64,000 bases of DNA from Neckera pumila. Taxonomy: Eukaryota > Streptophyta > Bryopsida > Hypnales > Neckeraceae. The stretch is taken from positions 29,463,282-29,527,281 of the forward strand of contig OZ018409.1 of assembly GCA_963969595.1 (NCBI GenBank), read 5' to 3'. Shown in pieces: positions 13,149 through 25,800 of this stretch. Positions within the stretch are counted from its first letter, which is position 1. The number at the start of each line of letters is the position of its first letter. Under the pieces are notes generated by a model that was given only the letters and a program-made list of their open reading frames with translations, was not told the origin of the DNA and ran no database searches. Position numbers and translations under genes: made by a program.

Positions 13149-13460
13149 CAACCTTAGAATAAGCCAAACTAAAATCACAAATCTCAGCCATCAAGACCCC
13201 GTGATTCACCTGGAGTTAACAGACTTGTACATTTGCTGCGCTTCATAATACTCCCCATCCTGAACTCTCTTCTCAAGCTTCTGCAATTGCTGGAAACAAA
13301 ACCATACCAAACAATTTCCATTCTCAATACATCAGCTCCGTACCAAAAAACGATCCCTTAACCACAGAAAAAAAAGAGGCAAAATCATTCAAAATCCGAA
13401 AATCCGAAAAACGCATTGCACCTTGGCAGTGCCGCTGCTGGCGGCTGCATCCACTACCAT
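7604..13460 (-). CDS. GET4: GET4, subunit of the tail-anchored protein targeting complex
   Basis: The minus-strand exons are 13460-13422, 13289-13210, 13017-12939, 12524-12443, 12101-11948, 11353-11263, 11098-11015, 10387-10341, 10236-10108, 9952-9868, 9177-9097 and 7624-7604. They join in frame with GT-AG introns to give 323 residues plus TGA, the usual Get4 length. Recognisable segments are VQDGEYYEAQQMYKSVNSR (about residues 21-39), HAKKYSDSISLLASGAIAML, VTCGTELGLLLIQTMNVAKV, ELHDMLAVYMW, CYPSEADLVIARAVLLYLSL and ERFYNVPRRNGMQGMLGDFM near the C-terminus. Get4 is a cytosolic alpha-solenoid protein that bridges Get3 and Get5/Ubl4A and hands tail-anchored membrane proteins to the Get3 ATPase. 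The start ATG at 13460 gives a short alanine-rich N-terminus before the first helix. The last exon codes for only six residues and lies about 1.5 kb from exon 11. Function is inferred from the family; the exon structure is read directly. Confidence 0.93.
7820..7916. repeat. Tandem duplication, 54-bp period, two units
   Basis: Units begin at 7820 and 7874 with TTTGTTAAATTGTACCG and continue with 'tag/cag-ggatc/agacc-accgtc/gccgtc' blocks. It lies in the last intron of GET4. Confidence 0.6.
8095..8160. repeat. Perfect 19-bp inverted repeat (hairpin) in last GET4 intron
   Basis: The arm AAATGGAGTCTTGGCCTGG (8095-8113) is followed by its exact reverse complement at 8142-8160, leaving a 28-base loop. 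Nearby bases (8161-8176) repeat part of the theme (GGGCTTGGTCCAAG). Transcription is expected as part of the GET4 intron. Confidence 0.7.
9514..9570. repeat. Short imperfect tandem repeat
   Basis: About three units of a 'gttatgattatttg' type sequence with a period near 20 bp, in GET4 intron 10. Confidence 0.45.
13112..13148. repeat. (CAA)n microsatellite
   Basis: About 12 uninterrupted CAA triplets in GET4 intron 2. Confidence 0.9.
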
Positions 13461-14850
13461 GACGTTGCTGGTGGTGGTGTCGATTTTGTTTTGACTTGAC
13501 AAATCGTCGACAATCTCGGTAAAACCCTAAAACTGGACCATAGAACAAACCAGCAGCTCTTGGAACGAGACTGAGCTTGAATGGAAACGCAAATGGAATA
13601 AGGAAACTGATGAAATGAAAGGAGTGGTCAATGCGTAGAATTGAAGATGCAAACTGAATGCGCAAGTGGTAAAATTCTGGGGGAGTGGCGGAAAGACGGG
13701 GTTTTGGTTGTGAAATTGATGAATGAAGACGATGAAGAAGCCCCTTCCAAGACAGAGGCTGAAGTCGGGCACACAATACGTTCTCAGCCTGCTCATAGGA
13801 TCTCCTAAGTGGCCGGCTTATACCCGGGTTTATATTTGGTCTGATACCCGGTTAGGGTGATTCTCAGCCTGAGAACTTATATACGTTATCTGGACTGATA
13901 CCTGGTGAGGTCCCGGGTCTGCTGACATGGCTGATGCCAAAAATAGATGACCAAGATCCAAGAAGACTAAGGCAGTGTTTTTTTTTGGACAAATGTCGCC
14001 AGAAGCCTTCAAATCATTGGAGCAAACTTGGATGGAGGGTGTCGGACAGGCTTAAGCCATCTGACAAGTGCAAAATTTCGCCCAAAAAAACCCTGTTGGA
14101 CTAAGGTAAACCGGTCTGACAAGCAGAATGACTGGTTTGCCTTGTTAACCTTATTGAAAAATTTAAAATTTTTTTTTTAATAAAAAGACAAATGTGAGAA
14201 ATGGAAAGAGCACTAGAATTTTTCTTTTTTATTGGCAAAGTATGAAGTTGTTATGAATTTTTGAAGTGTGCTACCCAATTGACCCAAAACAATCTCTAGA
14301 TTACCCCCAAACCACCAAAAAGTGTACCCATAATGGTCATCTTATCACGTAAAGTAGTTACAATATTTCCTACCATGGCTACAATATTTTTTAACATGGC
14401 CAAGACATGAAGGCATGAAAAAGTTCCTTCTTGTGATGAATTTACACTAGAAAGGAGGAAATTCCTATTATAGTCACATACTCTAATGACAGATTCTTGC
14501 AAATAATAATAGATAATAAAATCAAAAAATACCAACCACTAATCAACAACATCATTGCCCACGGGTGGAATGTAAACCCAATCATTGTCATTATAGCAAG
14601 AGCTAAAGGAACAACACATATTCCATCAATGAAATTCCTTGAAACCAAATTCAAGTTATTTAAAATCGCTCTAAAATACATTTTTAAAGTAATCAACACC
14701 ATTGCCATATAATATGCTAGATCAGTCATCCTACACAAATGAAAAATAGAAAATAACCAACCTCTTCCAACAAAATAACAAGTGTACAAAACACAACAAA
14801 AACAAAAAGGGAGAAGGTGTAGAGATGAAGATTATTCTTTATTTGTATTA
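13461..14850. other. GET4 5' flank and intergenic sequence
   Basis: The first few hundred bases upstream of the GET4 ATG are less AT-rich and presumably hold the 5' UTR and promoter. No TATA box or other element could be assigned with confidence. Reading frames here lack family resemblance. The rest is AT-rich and featureless. Confidence 0.4.
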
Positions 14851-14859
14851 AATCCAGAT

Positions 14860-15070
14860 GCAAGCACTTGTCTTAGGTAGGGAAGATGAAGCCAGTTGGT
14901 TGGAATAACTTTCCTACCTAAGGATCACTCACTAGTAGCACCAAATCATGTCTATCATGCTATTGCTCAAATGGTCCTAGGCAACGGGAATTGAACCCGG
15001 ACCACATAATCATAATACATAGTTCTTCTCCAATCAACCTCTGAATTCATGACTTGGTGACCTTCCACCA
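14860..15070 (-). mobile_element. Possible tRNA-derived SINE (B-box only)
   Basis: On the minus strand, near 15002-14984, the sequence GGTCCGGGTTCAATTCCCG matches a tRNA T-arm/pol III B box (GGTTCRANTCC). No acceptable cloverleaf can be drawn around it and no convincing A box is seen, so it is not a tRNA gene. A tRNA-derived SINE or part of a retroelement is possible. Confidence 0.3.
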
Positions 15071-15984
15071 TTGCACATTGCATCTATCTATAATCCATAT
15101 TCATCCAACCACCTTAATCCTAGTTACATTAATCTAGTTACTGGTAACTAAGGTGTCTATTCTCAAAAGGGGAAAATAGCAATGCATCAATGGCCCTTGA
15201 TCTGGTGGACATAGGCGCATTGTCATTACAGGCAGACACTTTATTCACGCCAGCCTTCTTTGAAGACTGGAGTTTCTATAGACTATCTATCACTAGCTAA
15301 TAACTCCTTCACCATCACCTAAGGCATTGATTGTGGCCACTAACTCAACCTAATTAGCTCAAATCTCAGTTATTGCAAAAATTCTATCATGGGTTGATGT
15401 AATCTTGACTATAGTGAATCATTTTCTAGGTGTTTGCATTGGGCGGTTTGCCTATCATAGGCAGTTTATCTTGGTGTGCCCTATGCTGTAATTCAATATC
15501 TTTTATGTTGTAAGTCAAAATGCCACAAAACAAAACCTGTACCAAGAATGCCACTAGGGGACGCATAGTTCCGGAGACCTCATCATAAAAAACAAACTAA
15601 TAAATAAAACAAACAACCTAATCTAATACATGGATGTATATGGATATGTGAAATTTTGCCCATTGAATTTGATTTTGTGAAAATGTAAAGATCTTTCTTG
15701 CCATGGGATTATCAAAAACTCCCTTTGACAAGGTACATATTGTGGACAAACAAATCAAACTACAAAAAGGACTTTTCAGAATTCATTCAATATTTTACAT
15801 GAAAATTTAAGAAATGTCACAGGCAGTTTTTACAATGGATGTAGATTGTTTCTTCTGGAATTTTCCTCGGTGCTTCGTGCCTCAAGGTAATTCCCTCCAT
15901 AACGGTCTTCATCTTATAAACTAGGATTTCAGATTTGGCCTTCTTTGAAAGTAGTGGAATTTAAAGCACAGGCTCTAAAATCGC

Positions 15985-16272
15985 CCATTCTATTCAAATG
16001 TAAATTGCTTGTATATGTTGCTTTTTCATAGCCTTCAGCAATGTTGGAGAAGACAAGAGGAATTGGCATCTAATTCAAGCGGGCGATTTTAAAGCCCTAT
16101 ATCACTTCAACTTCAAAATTTCATAACTAATTTTAGTAAGCTCCAAAAAATATGAAACAACTTGGGTTAGATGCCAATACCTCTTGTCTTTCAAGAATTA
16201 TTTATTGAAAATTATTTCAAGAAGCTTTGCCTCCCCAAAATTCTCTTTCGGCTCTTAAATGGGCGATTCCTA
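15985..16272. repeat. Imperfect inverted-repeat unit
   Basis: A 30-base arm at 16050-16079 (AAGACAAGAGG then AATTGGCATCTAA) is mirrored at 16161-16190 with about four mismatches. An outer pair, AATCGCCCATT near 15989 and AATGGGCGATT near 16258, extends the symmetry. It may be an eroded MITE; no target duplication was found. Confidence 0.5.
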
Positions 16273-17202
16273 GACCTATTACCTTATGACTATCTCCTTC
16301 CAACCAGGCCAAGGGTCAAAGTATTAAAATTAAAAATGTCAACTATGTTCCATATTTAATAACGTATACTAATAAGGTTACAAATATACAAGTACAAATA
16401 TATGGATAAGGATACATTGAGGCATGCCATTATTCCATATCATTTGAAACTCTCAATCTCTTAATAATGGTATAAATAAATACTTAAGGCATGCTTGAAA
16501 AATCATCATTTAAATAGTCATTACTTATGTGTAAATTATGATAGCTAAACAAGCTCTCTTTATCTTACATGGTCTCTTCACTATTCCCTAAATATACTAG
16601 ACATTGTGTGATACTAATTTATCGAAGTCATGCTATTTTAAATTAATATAGGTTGGAATATATTATATTATATAAGTTCCACAAAATAGTTTTTAGTGAC
16701 TCTAATTTTGCAGGTGACCAAAATTTTATGTATTCAATAATAGAATAAATCAGTGTAGCGCTCAAACACTAGTACAAAAACAAGTTGTAGAAGAAAAAAA
16801 TACCTATATTTTTATGGATTTTATTGCACCCTAAATGTTTAAGAACCTACTTTTGGATTTTTGAAGATTTGAATAGGCTCTATTGACTTTGTATTTTGGA
16901 ATTTTTGCATGAAGTCTGACAAATATATCCTAATCATGATACTCCATATAAAACTTTGTTTCACATCATTTCAATAAGTAATTTACAAGCAAACATTGTC
17001 GTCATCTTGTATACCTATGTGAAGGATTTTCAAAATTAGGCTTGTTGGTGATGTTTTCAAGGTTGTCATGCTAGCCATTGCAATATTCTATCTAACACAA
17101 AGTATAAACTTGAGTTCATCTAATAAGTGGATTCTTAGAATATATCTAAAATATTCAAAAAAAATCCAAGCATATTATACAAGAGTATATAGTTTACTAA
17201 AT

Positions 17203-17505
17203 CATTAGATGATATTTGGGGGTCTAAGAAGGCCAATTCAGGCCCGTTCCCTGATCTGCCCAGATTCAGTGAACACCGATACGAGGGTGTCAGAATTTTT
17301 TTTTTTTAAAAAGAAAAAAAAGAAAAGAAAAATTTATTTTTACCAAAATACCATTTTAAGCAAATTTTTTTTTTTTTCCAAAAAATGACGTGGTAGTCGC
17401 TGTGCCATGTCAGCCAACTGCTGCTGCTGCATTCCCATAGTCTAGGGACGCAGTAGACAGCAGGGGAACTCGGAGCCCTCCAAGACCCCCGAATCTCATC
17501 TAATG
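17203..17505. mobile_element. MITE, family with ATTAGATGA termini, copy 1
   Basis: The left terminus CATTAGATGATATTTGGGGG and the right terminus CCCCCGAATCTCATCTAATG are inverted repeats. The interior (poly-A/T tract, then 'aaaaaatgacgtgg' and 'ggggaactcggagccctcc' blocks) matches the copy at 38827-39123 closely. Non-coding. No clear target duplication. Confidence 0.75.
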
Positions 17506-17709
17506 AACTGTCCAACATGACATTGTTTAACAAATGTTCTATGTGACAGACATGGACCAAGACAACCTTGGATGCTATCATCCTTTTGCAAAATCCTGGT
17601 AGTTAGGTAGCGCTTTCAAAGCATAAGTTTTGCATTCAAAACAGCTTCTCTTCATCAACACTATTTCTTTGCATTCAAAACTACAAATCAAGTGAGTTGT
17701 CGTATCATA

Positions 17710-17825
17710 CACTATAAGAAACCCGTGTTTTTTGAGATGTTTTTGCTATTTTTTGAAATGCATTTTTGTGGACATTAAATATAACAACCCATATTTTTAT
17801 GTCAACAATGATGTTCAATAAAACA
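17710..17825 (+). mobile_element. Truncated CACTA-type MITE (left end only)
   Basis: It begins CACTATAAGAAACCCGTGTTT, matching the left terminus of the complete element at 35710-35927, and also shares the block 'ttttatgtcaaca-tgatgtt'. No matching right terminus is found. Confidence 0.6.
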
Positions 17826-19809
17826 AGGAAGACCAAGAGTGACGTAAACCATCTAATTTGCAGTGTATTTGTCGGATATATTATTTTGCATATTTAGGGT
17901 TTGAATTTGAATTATATATTTTTTTATGGTGTAATTGTGACAAGAATTGTGAATTATGCTTTTTTCATCCATTTTGGACTCTGTTCCAGTTCACAAGAAA
18001 TCTCTTTGGGGTTATATTTGTCACGTGTTGTTTATGCTTAGCTGCTTGTTTTGCTTACCATGTTTGATCAATTGAGTAGAGGATTGGACATGTTGAAGTT
18101 TGCATCTTAGATGTGCTCACTCGAATTTGAGATTTGAGTAAATAAATGTGATTCAAATTAAATCCATGCAATTGCTACAACTATTCCTACCTTGTCACCA
18201 GTCCCAGATTTAAGGGGATATTAAACGGATAGATATATTGTTTGGACGGTTTTCCAGACTGAACAAATTGGGTCTGTTTGGTTCCCAATTTTTTATTTCT
18301 ACTTTTTTCCCTAATTGCACCTCAAGGGTGTAAAACTCGTGGCCCCTTCAAGGGCTAAAACTTTTCCTAATGGTTAGCTACGGGCATCACATCAGAGGCG
18401 ATGCAAGATTTGTTGCAAAGGTCAGAATTGAGCTGTTAGATGTGCAGATTATAGGAATTGATTGAGAGCAAACTAACGTAACATAAATATAGGGTGTGAA
18501 AAATTGGATTCAAATGTGAATCAAAGTAGGCGACAATGCAATATGCATCCAAAGTTCAAAATTCCAAATCCATGCAGGGAGGAAATGCAATACGCAGCCA
18601 TAGTTCCGACTTCAAAAATCCGTAGCTTGTGAAACCTCTACAATTCTATGCTCCAATAAAATTAAAATTGGTTGAAAGGTCCTAGAGTGAAGGCTTTATT
18701 TGTTTCTGAAAAAATCTGTCCCCACCTTGTAAATTAGATTTGAGGCCAACGATCTCCCACTGGCCCATCCCAGTCATATTTGAGACGTTCTAGGCAAACT
18801 GTCAAATCTCACATTCTATTCTTGACTAATCCGACCTCAATTTTTGATATTGCCATGTCACAATTACTCCAGCAAGGCTACGATTACTCTAGATATTCGG
18901 TCATCACCCTATGCTACATTTGGTCCCACCGATTCTGATTCATTGTGAGTGTGACTGGGGCTTTTTTAAATTATGAGTGGCCAAAATCTATTCCCTTGGA
19001 CAGTTTAGGGTTAAACAAACGAGTATAAATTTGTCTACCTTAAAAACCGGTATAGAATTGAAGATACTCTTTGGGACCCATACCACACATGTAATCAAGT
19101 TAGATTGACAATCAAAGAATAGACAAATATTTTTTGTATAAATTGGAGAGACAAAACACTAAAAAGTAAAGTATTTTGAAATCTTGGTTTCATTCTCTAC
19201 TTCAAATACTAAAATTTATGTGGCGTTTGTGAGAATTGAAAAACCACCAATTTTAGAACTTGACTAACATATAGAAAAGATCAAATAACTTGAAGATTTG
19301 ACTATTTTCAGTAGACTCATTGACCTAATTGTTCTACCAATCCGTTTTCCATCCCATTATGGTTAGGGCAGAAGACAGATATCCTTACATGGAGATTGAA
19401 ACCGGTTATCGACTTCCACTGCGGACTTCCGTTCGTATTGGCCCATGTCCAACTCATATACCCAGTTTTACCCTGGTCCCTGGACGTAGATCTTGATAAT
19501 ACCCGGATTGGACGCGGATATCGATCTCCTAGGCCGAGCTCCGTTCACACCGACATTCTTTCTCGGCTGTGGATATCGTTTCACATCCTTCAACCCTCAA
19601 CCTTCTCAACAACAACAAACAGCAACATTGCTGTGCAATGCAGTGTTTACTCCACCGCAATGGTGCAGCGAATTGTGGAGCAACCGTGGTTGTATGGACA
19701 CGTTGGCTAGACTGAGAACTAGCGCGAGCTCTTCTCTCTTTTTCAAGCCATTTTTGTTTGAATTTGGTTGAGAGGTTTGGTCGTAATTTTGCTTCTCAAT
19801 TTTGCAGCT
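17826..19809. other. Intergenic, and FTSHI4 5' flank
   Basis: No gene or repeat is recognised. The last 400 bases become less AT-rich and presumably include the promoter and 5' UTR. A CA-rich leader 'tcaacaacaacaaac' lies at about 19607-19621. Confidence 0.45.
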
Positions 19810-22800
19810 ATGGAGTCCCTCGCTCGGCCTCCCTTCCTCTCTTGCGCTGCATCCCTACGACATCGAAATTCGGTCCCTTGCACAAAGGAATGGAGACCAG
19901 CTTCGCTTTTGCAGCAACAGCGCGTCGGATTGGCGAGGTTTAGGGTTTATCGCCGAGCGTTCGATTCAGGTCTTTCTCGCAGGAGTAGATCTGGTGCAGC
20001 TAGAGCGAGCAATGAGAGCGCTGAGGGGACGGGGAATGAGAATGAGAATGAGAGCAGTGAGAATTCGAATGGGAAGCCTTCATTGCGCGATGCTTTCGCT
20101 CGGGGCTCCGCGCGGTACTATTCGAATCTTGTAAACGCCTCCAAGTTTGAGTTAGGGGTTGATATTGGTGATGCTGTTGAGAATGTCAAGGTGCAGATTC
20201 GGAAGGGCAAAGAGGTTGCGGAGAATGCAGTTGGTGCTAGTAAGCAGCGGGCGAAGGAGCTTCGGGCGGAGTTTGAAGAGGCGAAGACACAGAGTCAGGA
20301 GACTGTTTCTGAAGCGCAAGGCAAATACTGGCCGCAGTTTGTGGAATGGAATCGCTTGGAGCTTTGGAAAGTAAGCTCGGGATCCATGTTTGGAAGTTCA
20401 TTAATCTCTACAGGACTAATGGTGCCTCACGTTTTTATTTATTAGCAGTGACTAAATTGAATTTTTTACTTGGAGAATTTCTTTTGTTTAATTTCAATTA
20501 TTTTGACCAAATTATGCTCGTCAATTATATAAACTTTGTCCTACCTGAATTATTGATTTTGTAGACCATGATTCCTTGGTTTTTAAGGGGTTAAATCCTG
20601 GACCTTAAACCTTGAATTCAAATTTCAAGGTGTTTCATTAGGTTTCAAACTACCTCACATTTTACGATATTTGCCATCTGTGTTTGAAACTCAAATATCT
20701 GTCGTAATGGAAGATTGTGCTTCATGTGGTGATGTAGGATGTGAGGAGCTGGAATGCGCAACGTGTTGGTGCATTGGTGCTCTATGGAATCCTATTGGGC
20801 GTATCTGCTCGGGGTATCTATTCCGTAGTGGGCCTGTTTCGCAGCCGTGGTGTTCAGCAGCAGATAGCTGACGCTTATCTTGAGGCGGTTATTCCTGAGC
20901 CTACCGAAAATAATTTGCAAAAGTGAGCATCGTTTGTTGGTCTCTCGTGCAATCGTAAATCTTCGTGCACTTTTTCTCATTTGGAGGGTCTTTCTCACCT
21001 CGTTTTAGAATTTACCTCTTTAATGTTCTGATCAATTAACTTGATTATTGAATTTTGCCATTCCTTCAAAGGAGAACATCAGAAATTGAAGTCCAGATTT
21101 ATTTTTAGTTCTTCTTGAATGAATCTAAGTTAGATTGTTTTGGGATAACAGACATAGAAATATGTATTTCTTAGAATTAAAGCCATCTTAATTATAAGAA
21201 ACCTCCTGGATTTGTTTGACTTTCTGAAAGATGTGTAGTCAGGTATTCGTATCTCACTTGGGTTTTATTCTTTTTTGTGATTGTACAATTCCAATAGATG
21301 AATATTGAAATTTTGATAGGTTCGAAACTTTGAATGTTCATCACTTATTGCATCTTTGATTAGAAGATGTACATTATTTTTGAACCATTAGGCTTGCGGA
21401 AAGGTTAAGACTCAATCATCAATAGTAGTAAGAAGTGTCAAGTCATTTAATACAATTTGAATTTATTAAGCCATTTAAAACTTGGGGTGTGCGGTAAATT
21501 GCATGTTTATTTTATAACTTCTTGGTAATACTTGACAGGACTATGGTTTCTGAGTTGAGTGACAAATGGAGAATAACAAACGTTTTGCAGAGTGAAGAAG
21601 GCGCTGTGGAGGCAGGAGATGCCGGAGGGATTTCGGGCGCACAAGTTCGTGGCTGGCCCCGACGGAGAGTATAAACGCGATCCAACTTACGTTGGGGAGA
21701 ATGCTTGGTCAACGGAAACAAATGAAACTGTGGAACAAGTCGTTGCTGCGGGGAATCTAAACTATGAGGAGAAAGCCGAGCTGCTCGAGTTTCTCAACGA
21801 AGGCAGGGCGGAGAAGGGTCTGCCTCTCTATAACAGCGAGTTCAAGTTGGAAGGGCATGACAGTTCCTCTTTGGAGAATAGCAATGATCTCACTGCAGGT
21901 ATGTTCTTGCTCTTATTAATGTTATAGTTTTATGTCTTAAGGTAGGAGCACCCAATGGCGTCAGTGTACCTAATGCGTCAGAAACTACGTAAGGCATTGA
22001 TATCAGAACTTAAATGTAGGTAGACCATAAATAGCTTACCATTTAGGTCAAAAAAATAAGCTATCTATGGTCTACCTACATTTAAGTTCTGAAATTTTCA
22101 TCATGTGTAGAATCTGACGCCATTGGGTACACTGACGCCATTGGGTGCTCCTACCTTTTATGTTGAAATTATTGTGCCATTTTATTGCAAGGTAGATGTC
22201 TTAATACCGCATGGCTCCTTACATTTATCAAGGAGCAATTTAAAACCAATAAAAACTTTCAAATGCTAAGATTTCATTCTTACCAGGAGTTACGGTGGTC
22301 AGAATAAGCATAGTCCTGTGCATGGTTTTGAGATAGACTTAGAAAACTTGCGCAGGATATCATTCCAGTTGTAACCTTTAACCAATGAAAAGTGTCAGGT
22401 CTTTAAGATTCATTTGTGGAAAATGCCTTGGTTTTAATATTCTCATGGTAGGCTGTAAGGACTTATGAATGTTACAATAAGCATAGCCCAGTGCATGGTT
22501 TGGGGGAAGATACCAGTCACTTTGAAAATTCACAGTTAATGTATACCGCTCCGAAAAGTCCAAACCGATTTCCCATTTTTGTGGCAACAACCAGAAATTT
22601 CAATAAAAAATCTCATCGTGGGCACATAGGTCAGATCCTTATTCACATATTTTCTTGGAACTTACCTTGCCACCCGTACCTCTTTCTGTTTACTATGCTT
22701 GCCCTGGATTTAGTGTCGATGATTGACCATGCAGCTAGCATTGCCGCCACATCTGCCGCCACATCAGCCGCATCACCGACAAGTTGGCAGGAAAGGCTAG

Positions 22801-25800
22801 AGGCATGGGAGCACCTCATCCAAAAGGAGCACTTGAAGGAGCTGGCAGAGGCTGATCGAACCAAGTACGAGATTCAAGTAAATCCTGATGAATTGTCACG
22901 GAATACGGCAGAGCAGATGGACCAAGCAGAAGCGCAACCTCCTAGGGACTGGGCTTTCTGGGTATCTCGACGATGGTGGAAACACCGGCCAAAGATACCA
23001 TATACGTATTTCATGAGTAAAGTAGAGAATTTAGAGGTAATTTTATCAAGTTTATTGTGGAATTGGTTGCAAAATGTATTTCTCTCTGTGTTCAAAGTCT
23101 TTAAACTTTCTTTTCATAGTAAATTTATCATTGACGCTGGAAATAGTACTACTAGAAAGGCAACTCATCAAAGTGTGTTTGCACTTGATGTTAGGAGTGA
23201 TGTTAGCAAAGTGAATCTAGTTTAAAAGTGTACCAAAATGCATTTTTAAGACCCTTGCTAACACGGCTCGACGCCAGGTGCAAACATGCCTTCACTCTCA
23301 AGTATGGAAATATTCACGATGCTTTCTAAGAAGTGTCCTATTGGATGATAACAGTGATTAAATGTGATGGAATCAGTGTGTATGTCTTGCAAAGCGGTAA
23401 AATAGAAATATTTAGTACTCAGAATTTCAGTGTACAACTTTTCATGTTGCCCAGGGAAATCAGTTTTGTCAACAAAATATCCATTGCTGTTATATTTTGC
23501 TCACTATGAAAGCTGTTATTTTTTATTCAGGTAGCTGCGGTGGTTTACAGCTGTGACACAAAGAAACTGTTCGTGACAATGAAAGACGGATTTCCATCGG
23601 AGTACGTGGTAAGTACAATGTGCCGGGATTATATCAAGCATTTTAGACTGGATTGCTTTATCTGAAACCACTGATAATCTCGTGGTGGTGTTGATGGCCA
23701 GGTGGATGTTCCTGTCGATCCTTATTTATATGAAGCATTGACCAGATGTGGTGTCGAGACTGGTATTCTTGCAAAAAGCAACTTTGAGTTTTACGGACGA
23801 GCATTTTTGTCCTTGTTGCCGACTGTATTAATGATTCTTTTCATTCGAGCTTTGCAATACCGTGCCAAAATGGTTTTTTCGGAAAGAATCTACGATCTTC
23901 TCAGGATGAACCGCAGGCACCTGATACTGGTATGCTATCCAAAATCCTGTATCCTTTTTTTTGATTGATACTTTGGTCATGATTGCTGACAGTTCTAATC
24001 TTTCATTGATGTATTGTTCACATAAAAATGTTTTTACCTCTGCAAATGTCTAGATACTGAATACCTACAATTGATGCCTTTGTACCTCTTGAATTTGACT
24101 ATCATTCTGAACTTCTCTTAAATGTTTTTTTTAGTGTAAATGTCCTTTAGCTTTTCATGCTTATCGTTATCTTAGAACTGATTTAATTATGTTGTGCTCT
24201 GACAGCCTGAAGATGCTGCTGATAAAGCAAAGTCTCAATACAAGGATGTTGTGGTTGGTGGTGATGTGTGGATGGTCTTGGAGGAGGTTATGACCTACAT
24301 GCGTAACCCGTTGAAGTTCTATAATCAGAAAGTTAAACTTCCTCGGGTATTTGTTTTATCCTCAAACTTCATTGATGTGTTTCTTCAGTCACTATAAGGG
24401 CTTTGTGTGTCTTGCTGTTTTGTGATTTGTTTCTCTTATACACTTAGCTTCAGATGAATACCAATAAGTTAAACTTCTTGCAAATGGGTAGTTGTCTGCT
24501 TCTAAGCAAGCTTGATGCTTCTGTCTTGGCAGGGAATCCTAATCAGCGGACCTCCAGGTACCGGGAAAACGTTGCTGGCCCGTGCTATTGCCAGAGAGAG
24601 TGGTCTCCCATTTGTGTTCGCGTCAGGTGCTGAGTTTGTTGAATCTAGCACCGGAAATGGATCTGACAAAATATTTGACATCTTCTTCACCGCCAGAGCC
24701 AATGTAAGTATATCCAGAGTGTTAAATTTTATACACGATTGTAAGTTGGAGAATCCTTACGACATTTGCATCATTAATCAAATATGATGATCGTTTGATA
24801 AGTTATTTCATGCCCTGTGTGTTGTTAGGCACCCTCATTTGTTTTCATTGACGAGATTGATGCGTTGGCGGGGAAGAATGTGAATGATGATGCGGAACGA
24901 AGGGCTACGTTTCATCAATTGTTGGCAGAGCTTGACGGAGAGTAAGTCGTCTATTTAACATCATTGGGGTTAACTTACTTTGTAGGGCAGCCGTCATCGT
25001 CATCACATCTTTGATGCTCTCTTAGCTCGTACTGGCGAAGTTTAAGAATGTGGTCCATCAAAAATCATATTTTCCACTAAAGAATCATGGAAATTCTCGT
25101 CCTTGGTATTGCACTTCAGCTAGCTTGAGTCTGGAACAGTAGTATAGAGGACTCGCTGTGCAGTTCTGGCGTTTCATAGGTTATCAACGAAGTCCTATAC
25201 TGTATAAAGTATGGTGGGTAAGTGTATTTTTAATAACCGAAGATCAATTCTGTACAGCCTAGCGACCGTTCTAGTCTTATTACAAACCCTTCTTACTCCG
25301 CTCCGTAGGACTTGTGATTTCTGAAGGGCCTCAAAGAGCACCCTGAAGCCGGAATTTGGGTCGTTCATCCATGGGGTTTTAAATCCATTGGACTTAGAGG
25401 AAGAACCCTTATAGTAGGCTGGGTTTCCTTCTCTAGTTCAAAGCCCTTGAGTTCTGCATGAACTAAATGTTTTCAGGCACTTACATGTGATTTCACCGCT
25501 GTAGGCCAGATGACACGGATGTAAACAGATGGTCACAACGACAAGCTGTAATTCTGATTTGCGCCACAAACCGCCCAGATGAGTTAGATGAGAATTTTGT
25601 GCGGCCTGGGCGAATTGACCGGGAGATTCATATTGGCCTTCCTGGAGAGGAGGAACGTGTTTCCATTTTTGGTGTTCATAGCAGTGGCAAACCTTTGGCA
25701 AAAGATCTCGACTTCAGGAAGGTGCATAATTCACTGTGAAGATGCTGGTGATTTATTTGTTATCTGAGACATGCCAATTTTGACATGATATGGATGATGA

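Noticed and set aside
13324..13796. Antisense reading frames of up to 150 codons upstream of GET4
   Set aside because: They overlap GET4 exon 1 and its 5' flank on the same strand in other frames, are not conserved-looking, and the exon 1 frame is explained by GET4.
14975..15060. A tRNA gene on the minus strand
   Set aside because: Only the T-arm-like sequence is present; no acceptor, D-arm or anticodon pairing could be drawn.
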